A stretch of 64,000 bases of DNA from assembly GCA_015680685.1 (NCBI GenBank), contig MNCI01037820.1:126534-190533 (forward strand), written 5' to 3'. The DNA comes from Gnetum montanum. Lineage: Eukaryota; Streptophyta; Gnetopsida; Gnetales; Gnetaceae. Both the position numbers and the translations under genes were made by a program. Positions 46,476 to 58,620 of this stretch are shown here, in pieces. Position 1 is the stretch's first letter. Every line of letters starts with the position of its first letter. The notes under the pieces were generated by a model that had not been told where the DNA came from, did no database searches, and saw only the letters and a program-made list of their open reading frames with translations.

Positions 46476-48946
46476 CTATTGTTGGACTAAAGGGTGCTCC
46501 AAAGTGTTAGGTGGTGGAGGCATGTACATCGGCTCAACCGCTTGTTGTTGCGAGAGTTTGTGTGGGCTTTTGGTACTGAAGAAAGGCCTTTTCTTTGTAC
46601 AGTTATCAGAACCAGCACCAGGTTGAATATTTACAGCTCTCGCGGCGTTACGTTGCTGCGGTTGAGTAGGGAGTTCCCCTTGCATTGTTGGAGTAGGTTG
46701 TATGGGGACTATAGGTGGAAGAGGTGCAGGTGGAGTTGGAGTATGGGATGAGTGTGAGATGCCTCCCGGAGGAGAAGGAGTCCTCCTGAAGTACTCTTGA
46801 ACTTGGTAGTAATGTTGAGAAGTAGTGTGACCCATAGAATCACCTGGAGAAACTAGCTACTGCACATAATAACCATAAGGATCAGGCTGCCGGTAAGGGT
46901 ACTGTTGTGTCGACGGTGGCATCCCCCATGACTGTGGGTATTTCCACTGCTAATGCTATCCAATGGACTATGATGGAGTTCCACTTGGATAGTATGTTAG
47001 TGGTTGGTGAAATTGCCTTGGGTTACCTTGAGGATAAGGTAACCTTTGGGGTGTTTGCTGTTGGTTGAGTCTTGGATTAAGTGCATACACCCCAGACTCC
47101 TGTTGATGTGAGATAATTGGAAAACATTCGTTAGGATGGTCATATTGGTAGATCTCACATCCACCATCATTGCTTGTGTCAGAGTCCATAGCCTCATCGG
47201 AGATAGGAAATTTTCCTTACCCTTGTTATGTGCAGGGCTTGAATTTCTCCGCTTTGTCTTACCTCTATCACTACTTCATTCATCCTTAGACTCTTCTAAA
47301 ATTTTTAAAACACTTTTAAGTCTGGAGTCTAAGGAATCCCACGTCTGATCTACCTTAGCCAATACTTCGGTTGTTAGTTTTTGGATTGGCAAGGTTTTTT
47401 GGCTCACCAACTATTCGAGTGGTGACTCATCCTCCTCATCATAGAATTTCACTCCCTTCTTTCAAAGGGAGGGATCGTGGTTGTATTCTTTCACACTTTT
47501 CCTCTTGTGTAGCTCACCTTCTTCTTTTGCTACTTGTTCCTACAAGCGATGTACTTCAGGGGATCTAAGTTGTGATAGTCTCCCTTGGGCATAAGTCCCA
47601 AGGGTTCTTCTCATTTCATGTCTTAGCCAATCCACAATGTGGCAGAGTTGATCCCACTGAGCGTATCCATGGCCCAGGCAACGATGTAACAATGTGTAGT
47701 AGCAGGCCATGGTAGCATCCAAGGGTTCATAAGTACCTTGTTTCCAGTCTTGGATCTTCTTACGCAAATTGGACACTTTGGAGTACGTCTAATATTTATA
47801 GTTGAAGAGTTCTATCATCGTAATCGACCTCCTGATGGTTTCCGGTTCTAAGGACTAGTACCAACTCTTTTCTTCTTTAGTGAGTGTCCTTGGGAACAAC
47901 TTAAGTTTTTGCCGCTCATTTTCTATATTCTGTAAGGCATAGGCGTTGTGTAATGCCTGTAAATGATGCTACAGATTAGCTTTGTATCCTCCTTCAAAAC
48001 ATGGGATATTATTCATGTCCAAACACTTGATCCGACTGTCCTTTTGGTGCATTGTTGGAATCCTAATAGCCTACATTATGTCAAGCATACTTTAGGTTGC
48101 GAGTAAGGGCTTGTCATGATCATCTCTTTCATGATGCCTGTGATGTCTTCGTGGTTCCCTACTCTCCCTACATCCTTGTCCTTGTCCTCTCTCTCGACTT
48201 TCTCAACGAGGTCTCTTATCTTTGTTACCTCTATCCTCACCTTTATGTTCATGGTGGCTGCACCCAGATGTGGAAGGAGAGGGTGAGTGGTGAGATGAAG
48301 GGGAAGAAGAAGGGGAACCATCACCATGGTGATGTTTCTTTCCTTCTCTTCAGCTACTTCGGCCCTGATCGTTATGATGATCTAAGTGCTCGTCCTTAGC
48401 ATGAGTGGTTGTTCTTTCTGTGAATAGTTAATTTTTACGGGGATTGAAACCAAGGTTCTGATACCTAACCTCCTCACCATCGTGAGGAGGGGGAACATCA
48501 TTTGTTAGAGAACCCATTATAAGGGGTTCCTCATCTCCTATTTCGCTAAGGATGTGTGGACCTTTGTCCTTCAAAAGTGTATGTTAAATCTCCCGCCTTG
48601 AGTCACTCATACGTTGGGCTTCTATGGGATGATAATCCCTCATATCAAAGTCTTCCTCAATGTATTCAACAAATAATTTTGTCATGCTAATCTGTGCCAA
48701 AGTATGGAAGATCTTGTTAGGGACTGATCGATCTGGGGGTAATACGATGTTACCTTGTAGATCTCTCCATCATAGCTGTTCGTCTTGATGGAGGATAAAG
48801 GTAAAGTTTGGAATATACTCATCTAGATGAGTATATACTATCTTGTATTGTTTAGGACTTGGTTGATTTTGGTTATGTGTTTTATGTTGCTGACTGTCTC
48901 TAGTATTAGTCCTAGGTGGTGAATTACTTTTGTGAGAAGAAGACAT
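46476..48946 (-). pseudogene. gag of Element C
   Basis: ATG 48946-48944 (MSSSHKS), then a readable N-terminal domain with YIPNFTFILHQDEQLWWRD and a HPIEAQR segment. The capsid part includes LRKKIQDWKQGTYEPLDATM and YAQGRLSQLRSPEVHRL (47776-47540). A knuckle CEIYQYDHPNEC follows at ~47160, then PSGTPS, a PQSWGMP-coding segment near 46920, and a Pro-rich end (46835-46476, PTPPAPLPPIVPIQP). Fewer stops than in A or D, but still broken. Confidence 0.78.
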
Positions 48947-49066
48947 TTTTATTGATGTGCTATTTCACCGTTATAAATTTTTTCTATTAATTAACCTAAA
49001 GGTTCATTTAGGCTCCCAATGATTTAAATGATATCCTTTATGTTCTATTCGGCACACAAACACGTA

Positions 49067-49086
49067 GTCCCCGACAACAGTGCCAA
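49067..49086 (-). promoter_or_regulatory. Primer-binding site of Element C
   Basis: The minus strand reads TTGGCACTGTTGTCGGGGAC beside the LTR, two transitions from Element 1. Confidence 0.83.
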
Positions 49087-50007
49087 TGATAAGTGGCAAG
49101 ATACCCCTACACTCAACCATACGAATATGAGCATAGCACGCATGATCCGGTTGAACTCTGAAGACTAAATGCCTATATGCCCCATTGAACACTTAGGGTT
49201 AATTATTTGTTGTCTTCCCAGACTTACTTGTATTTGTCACGGTGTATGGTTAAGCAAGTCTGAGGTATATGATTTTTATGATTTTTATGTTTTATGTCTT
49301 CTATGCTACGAGGTAAATGGTTGAGAAACTAATGACTAATGACTAACTCTAACTAATGAACTAAGTCTAAATTACCTAGCGTCAGCATCCATTCCCACTT
49401 ACTGTACACATCTTGAACTGATGCAACCGTGGCTAGCAAACGCTAATCATTGTTGGGATCACCATGCATAACGCACGTGCTCGAAGTGGTCGTACTGAGG
49501 CACTTAACTAGCCTAAGTGCATTGAGCATCCGTTCCTTGATTATCCGTACACATCCTTAAATGCTCGTAATCAAGTCATACTCATTCCGCGTTACTAGGA
49601 GATAAGGGTGAGAGAATCTAATCACAATGAACATCTGTTCCTTGATTATCCGTACACATCCTTAAATGCTAGTAATCAAGTCGTACTCATTTCGTGTTAT
49701 GAAAACAATAAATAACAGGTAATAAAATCCTATTCCATGCACTACAAGGTTTATCCATGAAGCTTATCTTTATTGTTGTACACAACTTGTGTTACTCCTA
49801 CTTTGCGCACATGGAAAATATTCTATCTCTGGAGTGATCAATCTACTAGAGTTTCCCTACTTCTAGCCTAGGATGATGAAACAAGGGAGAGCCACCTCTT
49901 ATTTATAGATATGACGGTGCACCGCAATATTGCTTACGTGATATTGGAGGGGAAGATGCGATATCGTGTAGACGATATTGCGGCCCATGCGATATCGTGT
50001 CCCATCA
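49087..50007 (-). repeat. 5' LTR of Element C
   Basis: 921 bp, collinear with 42769-43703. The palindromic U3 block is decayed here (GATATTG/GATATCG copies at 49915-50000). ACAAC follows at 50008. Confidence 0.88.
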
Positions 50008-50012
50008 ACAAC

Positions 50013-50697
50013 AAAGATGAATGAGGCCCTTTAAGAACTCCAAAAAATAGGCAACATGTAGTAGCCCATCTTTGATGGACTAAACATGTACAACAAAGTT
50101 GAGATCCACCTTAAGGAGTTACAAATTGAGAAAATGATGAAGTACATGAAGCTCACCAACCTTTGATATGCAAACTTGTTAATGCTGATAGTAGGGAGGC
50201 CATGATTAAAATTAGAAAAGAAGGTGGCCAATTCCTACCTCCTCTATGAGGTGGAATTCAAGCTTCACAAAGAGAAAAAGAAAAAGTTGGAGACAAATAA
50301 TGTGGAGCTTAAAGTTCTCAAAAGCAAATTCACAAACCAATGATCTATTGCTGAGAACCTCGTGAGGAGGATGAATGACTATTAGGAGTTGTAGAACCTT
50401 ATAAGGATGTTTGACATCAAACGTAAAACCTTCATAGCCTAGTTTGTCAACACTAAGGAACTATTTTCTTCCATGTCATGCCCATGGAACATCCCTGCAC
50501 TAACCCATATTAGCAAATTTTCATGAACCATATATGACCCATAAAGCAAAGATGAGAAAATAAAGGCACTTCTAGATGCCTTTAAGTTTCCAATAGAAGT
50601 AGTGATGATAGTAGGACATCCTCAACCTCCACCAATTCCAAGACAAGATGAGGAACCACATGAGCTACGAGAGCCTCCACCTCTAGGCACTGTTTGA
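50013..50697 (+). pseudogene. ORF3 fragment of Element F, right part
   Basis: Continues 42768 after Element C. It is collinear with Element 1 34560-35283: a KELQIEKMMKYMKL segment, FDIKRKTFIA, LFSSMSCPWNIPALTHI, and a C-terminal PPPLGTV before TGA 50695-50697. Several stops. Confidence 0.75.
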
Positions 50698-50927
50698 GAC
50701 ATCATCATGTCTTTGATAATATTTTAGGCACATGCTACAATTTTTTGATGTGTTTGATCTTGTTGTAATGAACACTCATGTTTTGTACTAATGTACAATC
50801 TGGCACTTAGAGTTAGTAGTCTATCTATTTGTTTTTTTGTTAATAAACTTCATACCTTCCAATTTTGTAAGAAACTCGATCTTAATTTTGTTTACTTGAG
50901 GACAAGTTTTCAGTCAGTCATGGGGTA

Positions 50928-51786
50928 TGATGAATATCAATAAGTTAGGCTGCATCAATACATCTTGATCGATGTAGCCCAATCAACATTTCCCTATCGA
51001 CGCATGCTAAGATTAGATACATCAACATTGATGTAGTCATTGCCAATATAAAATGCAAGTATCCCTTGCATTTATGACATCTTTCAGTCATAGCTTGCCA
51101 AAATCTTGTAGTTTCATTTCTCTAGAGTTATAATATTTTCCTTTGAGTGCTCACAATGTGGATCTAAGAGATTATACAAAGTTTTATTCAAGTGCCCATG
51201 TACCTAGATACATTGGCATGAATGGTAATAAAATAAAAAATTCCTATATCTATTGTAGCACTTATATTAGCTTAACTTTATTTTCTTACACTTTACTTTG
51301 ATTAATATAATCAATTGTAAATACGTAAATATGACTACTTCGAGCATAACTCATTAATTCTTGGTAATCCTAGCAGTGGATCTTTGGTATGCCCAATAAT
51401 AGCCACTTAGTAACCTAGTAGCATCAATACTAGTTCAAGATGTGTACAGCAAGTGGGAATACTTACTCTATGTTAGGATAAGTTAGTTAATAGATTAGTT
51501 AATTAATTAGATAATAAATTATTCAACCTTCACTTAGTTATCTAGCGATTAGGAGAAAAGTATAAAATACTTATAAAAATAAATATCATGTGCCTTAACC
51601 CATACTTAACCATATGTACCAACTAGACACAAGTGTGAGTTAAGAAGACAATGACCTTGGAATCCAACAATTAATTATTAATAATATCGACCACTTAGGT
51701 AACTAAGTCCAAGGAATTCAACCGAATCACTAGTGAACACTTGTTATTCGTATGGTTAGGTGTAAGGAATACCCACCGCTCATTGA
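50928..51786 (+). repeat. 3' LTR of Element F
   Basis: It follows the PPT CAGTCAGTCATGGGGTA. Starts TGATGAATATC, TATAAAA at 51048-51054, and ends near CGCTCATTGA (decayed TCATCA) at ~51786. About 859 bp, related to but clearly diverged from the Element 1 LTR. Confidence 0.78.
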
Positions 51787-52347
51787 TAATACAATTATTC
51801 TTTTCTTTTCTATTTATGCAAAGCTTAAGTGTAGAGTGTATGTTAGCTACCACTCCAAATAGAACCATTATAGGCAAAGGTAATTTATTTTGACATGTTA
51901 TCTTTGATAATAGGTACCACCATTTGGATGGATGGGAAGTTGCTTATTTTTCATGTCATAAGACCTAGGGTTTATCCTGAGTGTAGCCACTTGAAAGACG
52001 TTATAATTTCACTCATCCACTAATCCTCCTAAGAGTTCGCCTTGGTGGGATGAATATTGAGCCTCTAGGTGATGATCCTCTAATCCTATACTATCTTAGG
52101 TAATTTATTTGGATACACTATCTTAAATAATGCTACTTTTTTTGAATTGATTAAGATCGACTTTCCTATTCTAGTGCTACCTTGTACTATCATCATTAAT
52201 TATTTTTTCTACTCTCAACATTATGATATTTAATAATGTCTAAAAATTTTTGTTGTGTATCATCAAATGCTTCTTGGTATTTTATACATGTTTTTTCTTG
52301 TAATATCATTATTTGAATTTTTAAAGGATTTAGAAATTTTAATGTAC

Positions 52348-52394
<47 letters not shown>

Positions 52395-53040
52395 GTTGGC
52401 TTGTGTGAACATAATGGGATTCAAACTCATGACCATCCACAGAAATAACAAGAGGCTCTACCCCTAAGCAATGAGATGCCCATAGCAAATATCTATATCT
52501 TTTTATCCTAACATATCTATGTCTTTCTAACAAAAACCTTCTAAGTATGGGAAACATGACAAAAGTTCACATTGAATTTGAATGTTATCTACATTTTAAA
52601 AGTAGCCAATATCATCAATTTACAATTTTATGATTTATTTATACGTAATCACCTTTTAGCTTCTCTTTTCAAAATGTTTAAATAGGTACATTCATTCAAC
52701 ATTTTTAGTTACCATTAAAAATTTCCTTATTCATAAATTCTATATAGTAGAAATATAACCTCATTGCAAAGTTTACATGGGGTTTAAGACAAACTTTAAC
52801 AATTTATATACTTTAAGATAAAAGGGTATTACAAAGATGTAAATACACTATACTATAACATGACAAGATGAGATAGATTCTAACCATGAGTGTAAATGTT
52901 GAAAGAAGCAAGCTCTAAGTAATTTTACCTTAACAAGTATGCTTAGAGTAAAATAGAGTAAGACTCCTAAGTAAATACATTACTATTCCATTAAAAGTTA
53001 TGTCCATGTCACTTAAAACTACTATTCCATTAAAAGTACT
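51787..53040. other. AT-rich sequence without recognisable gene
   Basis: Contains the (AG)n microsatellite at 52349-52391. No conserved ORF or LTR end seen. Confidence 0.5.
52349..52391. repeat. (AG)n microsatellite
   Basis: About 21 AG units. Confidence 0.95.
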
Positions 53041-53850
53041 GCTAGGTTGAACATTCAAAAGTTTGAAAAGTCACAATGGCCACAGATTATCTTTGCTATT
53101 TGCAAGGATATTATGAACTTTTGTTGTTTTTTTGGTCAATGCACGAAGGAAATTTCATCACAAATGCAGTGTTATAGATGCCGATTGCTATTAGGGGGGT
53201 TGGAGAGTAGGATTGCATTGGATACATCATACTTGCCTTTGATTGGATACATCATACTTGCATTTGATTTTCTTTCTTATGTAATTACTCTGCACCTTGG
53301 TAGGCATGATTTCTAGAGGATTTGTTCCAGTATTTTACCTACTTACATTGACCATTCATGCCAAAATGATAGAGATACGACCTTTTAGAAGAGAAAAAAG
53401 AACAAGGGGCAAAAGTCTATATCATGGCTACGTACTCTAAAATTTTAATCATATTTAACCTAACTAATGAAAAAAATTTGTTAGAGAAGCGTATCCCAAA
53501 GGTAATGGTGTATGTTATTGAAAGGTATTTTAGGATAGATGCAAATTTTTTTCATGCAAAGAAACATTATTTTAGAGCAAGAGTATGTTTCCATTAACTA
53601 TGATTAATGAGTGCATCTGATGTAATCTAAATTCACAGGTATGAAGAAAGCACATTCCTTTGGAAAATGCTTTTAGTTACATAGCTTGGTATCAAGGATT
53701 TTGAAGTTCATGATATTGTCTGCAATTTAGAGTGAGGTACTCTTATTCGAAATGTGAAAGGGTTTTGTCAACATTTTATGAATAGAAAAATTATGTACAA
53801 ATGAGAATTATAGGTAGTTTCATAAACTTTATAAATAGTAAAATTTGTGT
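53041..53850. other. Weakly R1-like then unassigned sequence
   Basis: 53043-53310 shares ATTCAAAAGTTTGAAAAGTC and a few later words with the end of R1 copy 1 (16512-16760), so it may be a third, decayed R1 end. The remainder shows nothing recognisable. Confidence 0.35.
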
Positions 53851-53856
53851 GTATAA

Positions 53857-54395
53857 GCCAACAAATAAGCCCATGTGATTAAAACTTTAATGTACCAATT
53901 CATTAAAAAGATAAAAACTAAATTGAATTTGATCAAAACTGGTAAGACATCCGACGACATAAGGTAAATATCGTACTCTATAGAGCAACTGTCGGCTGGT
54001 ATGCTTCATGACTCGTATCATATCTAAATGGATTGTGTTTTCTTCTCCAGCAATGGGCACACCCATCGATCTTCAGATCTTCCATGTCTTAATTTGACAA
54101 CATTTTGGATGTCATGATGGTTGCATGAAAAAACCTTTCCCTTTTAATTTAAATAAAAATCATTCATGCATTTGATTTATGAAGCATGAGATGAAATTCT
54201 ACATCAATCAATGACTAAGTACTTATTTATGGTGCACAAGGTGTGTTATGTTATTAGTTTGAAAGGTTAGAAAATGCCCCTACATTCCTACACTCACCTT
54301 GTGTATTCCTCTTTTGATTTCCATGTCTTCATGATCCATCAAACTTTCAAAGAAATGTGAATTTCAAAATTAAAAGAACCCTTAAACAAAGGTAT
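53857..54395. pseudogene. Orphan copy of the receptor-kinase 3' flank
   Basis: Collinear in the same orientation with 37792-38270. Shared words include AGCCCATG, GGTAAATATCGTACTC, GGATTGTGTTTTCTTCTCCAGCAATG, and GAAATGTGAATTTC before AACAAAGG. The coding part that should follow is absent; R1 copy 2 begins instead. It is the trace of a second kinase copy or of a local duplication. Confidence 0.6.
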
Positions 54396-54410
54396 CAGAA
54401 ATCTCCATCT

Positions 54411-55480
54411 TGACTATAATATCCTTAATTCTCTCTAAAAAGCTAGTTTTATGGAGAGCTGAGGGCCCGGTCACATGTTATCATTTTTGGATCATGACAT
54501 GGCTAATATTTATAGTAGTTAAATAGCCATGGCCTACATTATTTATTACATACATTATTTTTGGCTATAAGATAACTTTTAATTTTAAATGACATGGCAT
54601 TTAAATAAACATTGTAGCTATATGTATAGTTATTGCTAGCTAGAATCCATGTATAACTGAAATTAAATGTCAAAGACCATGGCTTTGCACAAGAAGCAAC
54701 TATAAATTAGTAGAGGATTGTAGGTGTATGTTTATGACTTGGCTAATCAAATAGCTATGGTTAGCCATACCAATCAAAAAACCAAGACATATGGAAAATC
54801 CTCAAATGACTATGGTTACCTATACCAACCAAAAATGACTTGATGGAGCCTTGAGGTCCTACCTCTGTAAATGCTTTAGTAACTTTTCACGATAAGTGCC
54901 CTTCACGATTTCTGATCTTGGTATCCAGAAAAAAAAACATACAAAATTTCTTAAATTAGCAATGGATTTCATGAATTTTCTCTAAATGCGGCTTCATATT
55001 CTCCCACCATCCACACAGACTACCGACCTTGTGCATAATAGATATGAGACATCCCAAGTAGCTAAGTTGGAGCTAATTTTCTAACCCCAAAGAGAAGGCA
55101 TTGGGGCCATTAATTCCCTTATTTAGACCAAATGAAATATTACCCTAGAATAGAGAAAGTGTTACTTACTAACAAAGGAAGATGCGTGGATTGAACAGGT
55201 GCATTTAATGCTCAGCGGAGATGAATTTCTGCAAGGACCATTGGCTTGGCTTATTTGAAAGGTTGGCTTTGATTCATACCATTGACTATCTATGCTTTTT
55301 GGCTGGTTATTCTGCATTGATGGTGTGCGTGTGGTCCACACATTCAAGACCACAAATGCACTATGGTGTTATATTATTGGTAGGAAGGATAGGTATCACA
55401 AAGTTTGGAAAGATGCTACTATTATGATAGTAGTCTCAGGTTGAATAGAGTTGCAGCTTTATTTATCGTATAACAACTCT
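54411..55480. repeat. Dispersed repeat R1, copy 2
   Basis: Same orientation as 15541-16750 and highly similar over most of its length. It stops near 55480, where Element D gag-like sequence begins. Confidence 0.65.
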
Positions 55481-55485
55481 AATCA

Positions 55486-57370
55486 TTATGAAAAATCTAA
55501 TGATCATGGACATGGCAAGTAGAGATTGTTCCCCTTCTTCATCCTCTTCATCTGCATCTTCCTCCTCCTCCTTTGAATTTGACTAAATCCACAAGGGATG
55601 AAATTGTGATTGAGGTGAATGGTAGGAAAATAATGATCACAGGCCTCACCATAAAGGAAGGGGTAGTAGAGGATATCATAGGTGTTATCAAAATCATGAT
55701 GATGAGGAGCCTTGAAACTCGAAGCATGCTAAACATCATAGAGGCAGTCAAAATTACAACCAGGCATGTGAAAGATAGCAAAATCAAGAGGTTGGATATG
55801 AACAATATTCCCAGATTTGATGAGGGATATAATTTAGATCCACATACCCATCTTTAAGCCTTTCATGATGAATGTGTCTTGTAGAACATAAAAAATGATT
55901 ATAAAAAACTTAAGCTATTTCCTAGGACACTCAAAAAAATGGAAAGTTGGTATCACTCCTTGGAGCCAGAATCAATTCATAGATGGAGTATGATGCTTGA
56001 GCTATTCAATGACAATTATTAGACATACTCCAGAGTGCCCAATTTAAGAAAGAAAATCCAAGGCTAATGACAAGGAACATATGAACCCTTGGGCATAGTC
56101 ATGGGTAGGTATTATTCCATTTTGCATAGATGTCCTAGATATGGTTATTCTCAGTGAAAACAGCTTCGCCATATCATAGATCAACTCTAATAAGAAATTA
56201 GGAGAACCCTTGGGGTCTATGCCAAAGGAGATTGTTAGAACTTCAAGCCCATCAGATCCAAACGTTGATTGAGTAGGTTGCAAAAGAAGAAGGTGAGTTA
56301 AGGAAATGGAAAAGTATTGAAGAATATAACTAGGATCCTTCCATCAAAAAAAGGGAAGTTTGATTTTGTGATAATGAAGGGGAGGTGCCACTTGATGAAG
56401 TGGTGTAGTGAAAAAACTTGTTGATTCAAAAATCTATTTTTAAAATTTTGGCTAAGGTGAACAAAATGTGGAAATATTTGGATGAAAAATTTCAAACTAC
56501 TCTAAAAATTGCAAAGGAATCCAAAGAACAAAATAGTGATCATGATCGTAGGAGAAGGAAGGAAACTAAATGTGCCTACCAAAAAGGTAAGTGCAAAGCT
56601 GCTACAATAGAAGAGGTTGTGGAGTTAGAATTAGATGATGATGGTGGGTGTGACATCTACCAATATGAACATCCTAAGGGATGTTGCCCTATTGTATCAC
56701 ACTTGTAAGATTCTATGGTGTACGCTTTGAATCCTAGGCTGGGAAGAAGGTAAGCACCTACAAGATTGTTTTATCCTCAAGGCAATCCAAGGTAGTTTCA
56801 CCAACAACAAGCTTATTATCCAAGTGGAGCTCCACCACAACCATATGAATAGTACTAGTAGTGGAAACACCCACAGTCATGGGGGATGCCATAGAAAAGG
56901 TAGCAGTATCCTTACAGGCAACCAGATCTATATGGGTACTATGTTCAGCAACTTGTGTCTCCACATGACTCTTATAGTCATGCTTCTTTTTAGCGCCACC
57001 ACTACCCTCTAGAGTATTATAGAACTCGTTCTTCATCTCCTAGAGGGGAGCCCCCATTTCATCAATACCCTCATCATCCTTCCACACATGTCCATCCACC
57101 CTCAACCCAATCATCAGCTACTCCAACCATGTAAGGTGAAATTCTCATGTAGCTACAACAACGTAACACTAGCAGGGTTGTTAACTTACAACTAGTTCCT
57201 CCATCGAGTGATTCGAAACCTAGACGTAAAAAGACACCATTCTTCGAAACCAAGAGGCCTATAAAGCCCTTACTAACTTATGTGGTTGGTTGCCTTGTGT
57301 CTCCTCCATCCTCTACATCTATTTCCTTTGAGAACCCTTGAAACCAAATGCCTCCCAAGATTTGCACAAT
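55486..57370 (+). pseudogene. gag of Element D (N-terminus missing)
   Basis: It begins in the serine/basic linker. The capsid part has KRLDMNNIPRFDEGYN and continues in the frame of Element 1. 56418-56708 holds LDEKFQTTLKIAKESKEQNS and a knuckle CDIYQYEHPKGCC with a following SHL. The PQSWGMP-coding CACAGTCATGGGGGATG lies at 56868-56885. Many stops. Confidence 0.75.
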
Positions 57371-57399
57371 CATGTTAACCCACATTGTATTTGATTAAA

Positions 57400-57855
57400 T
57401 TAAGGCTAGAAAACTTCTTTGGAAAATAGTTGATCCTAGAAGTCCCCTCGTCTACTTGAAGATTTTTGGAAATGAGCAATGTAAGGCTCTTCTTCTTTTA
57501 AGTTTTGATGTCAATATGATTTCTCATGAAATGTATAAAGCCTGAAACCTACCTCTCAAGAAGAGTAACATTTGTTTAGAATTGGCAAATCAGCCCATCA
57601 CTATTTCCTTGGGATTGGTGGAGGACATTATGATCACTATCTGTGGGTGGTCCTATCCTACCAATTTCTTAGTGATAAAGGGTGATAACTGCAAGGTGGA
57701 CTTTCCAATCATTATGGAAAGGGCTTGGTTGAGCACTGTTGATGTGCAAATGGGCATTAGAGATCTTTTCCTATAATTTTTCAAGAAAAATGCATTCCAA
57801 AAGATTAAGAAGAAGAGAGTTCCATGCATTACATACAATGATACAAGGTGCAACT
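57400..57855 (+). pseudogene. Protease region of Element D
   Basis: The active-site segment has lost its motif (ALLLLSFDVNMISHEMYKA). The later core is readable at 57582-57776: LGLVEDIMITICGWSYPTNF and VDFPIIMERAWLSTVD, where the usual MGRAW reads MERAW. Confidence 0.72.
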
Positions 57856-58315
57856 ATGTGTAGAAGTTATGGTCTATCAAAAGCACATCAATCAAAGCAT
57901 GCAAATAGTGTGTCGATGAATTTGAAATGTAAAAGTGCTTGTACATAGTAGCCATAAAATAATAGGGCACCTAGTGGCTGACAATTGATCCTAAAAGAAG
58001 CATACTTTTCATTGAACCAAGAGCTTAACATATGCTGATGTTAAAGGAATAGATGAACTAGAGCAAGTTCATTGCCAACTCTTTGATGATGAACTTGATG
58101 ATACTTATTGGGGAGAGATAGAAATTCTTGAAAACTTTAAACAATATCCCTTAGAGTTAAAAACTCTACCTGTCAGCATGGAGTATGCTTTTGTAAAAAA
58201 TGGAAAGCTAGTAATAATCAATGTCAACCTTACTCTTGAATAGAAAGAGAAGCTATTGAATGTGGTTAACAAATGGCCAGCAACCTTTACTTGGTCATAA
58301 CTTGAACTCACTATT
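57856..58315 (+). pseudogene. Protease-RT linker of Element D
   Basis: Collinear with Element 1 27193-27640 (Glu/Asp-rich linker, then FVKNGKLVIIN and KWPATFTWS). The RT domain that should follow is missing. Confidence 0.6.
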
Positions 58316-58620
58316 GAATGTTTTATATGCCTTGGAGAAATTCAAGCACTATGTGCTTGGATACAAAGTGTTTGTGTACATTGATCATAGTGTCGTTTGC
58401 TTCCTTATGAACAAGCTGACGGTAAGTCCCCATGTCATACAATGATTGGTGATCTTGTAGGAGTTCGATCTTAAAATGGTAGATCAAAAGANCCATTGTA
58501 TGACATGGGGACTTACCATCAGCTTGTTCATAAGGAAGTGAATGNTTGAGAATATGATTGTTGATCACTTGTATCAATTACAATGGGACAAAAAATAGGA
58601 GAAGAGTTCAATCTCTATTC
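58316..58620 (+). pseudogene. RNase H fragment of Element D with inverted duplication
   Basis: VLYALEKFKHYVLGYKVFVY and IDHSVVCFLMN place it in the middle of RNase H, so its N-terminal part is lost with RT. 58494-58538 is a reverse-complement copy of 58400-58444, bracketed by N at 58492 and 58545. Confidence 0.7.
58400..58538. repeat. 45-bp inverted duplication bracketed by single Ns
   Basis: Arms 58400-58444 and 58494-58538 match at 44 of 45 positions, and the right arm is absent from the homologous position in Element 1. Most likely an assembly or gap-closure artefact. Confidence 0.85.

Larger units (their letters stand above)
42769..50007 (-). mobile_element. Element C: LTR retrotransposon with most of pol deleted
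   Basis: 7.24 kb, perfect ACAAC duplication. LTRs are 42769-43703 (3') and 49087-50007 (5') with a good PBS. The internal order on the minus strand is gag (48946 to ~46476), protease (to ~45970), a short linker, then at ~45720-45770 a jump into the post-integrase spacer. RT, RNase H, integrase and nearly all ORF3 are absent. It must have moved, if at all, with help from other elements, or lost pol after insertion. Confidence 0.88.
42405..51786 (+). mobile_element. Element F: 3' remnant of an Athila-like element, split by Element C
   Basis: Parts: ORF3 coiled-coil region 42405-42768, Element C (42769-50007), the remainder of ORF3 from 50013 to a stop at 50695-50697, PPT 50911-50927 and 3' LTR 50928-51786. 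Everything upstream of the ORF3 coiled coil is missing. Join order is proven by the ACAAC duplication and by collinearity with Element 1 34240-35530. Confidence 0.82.
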
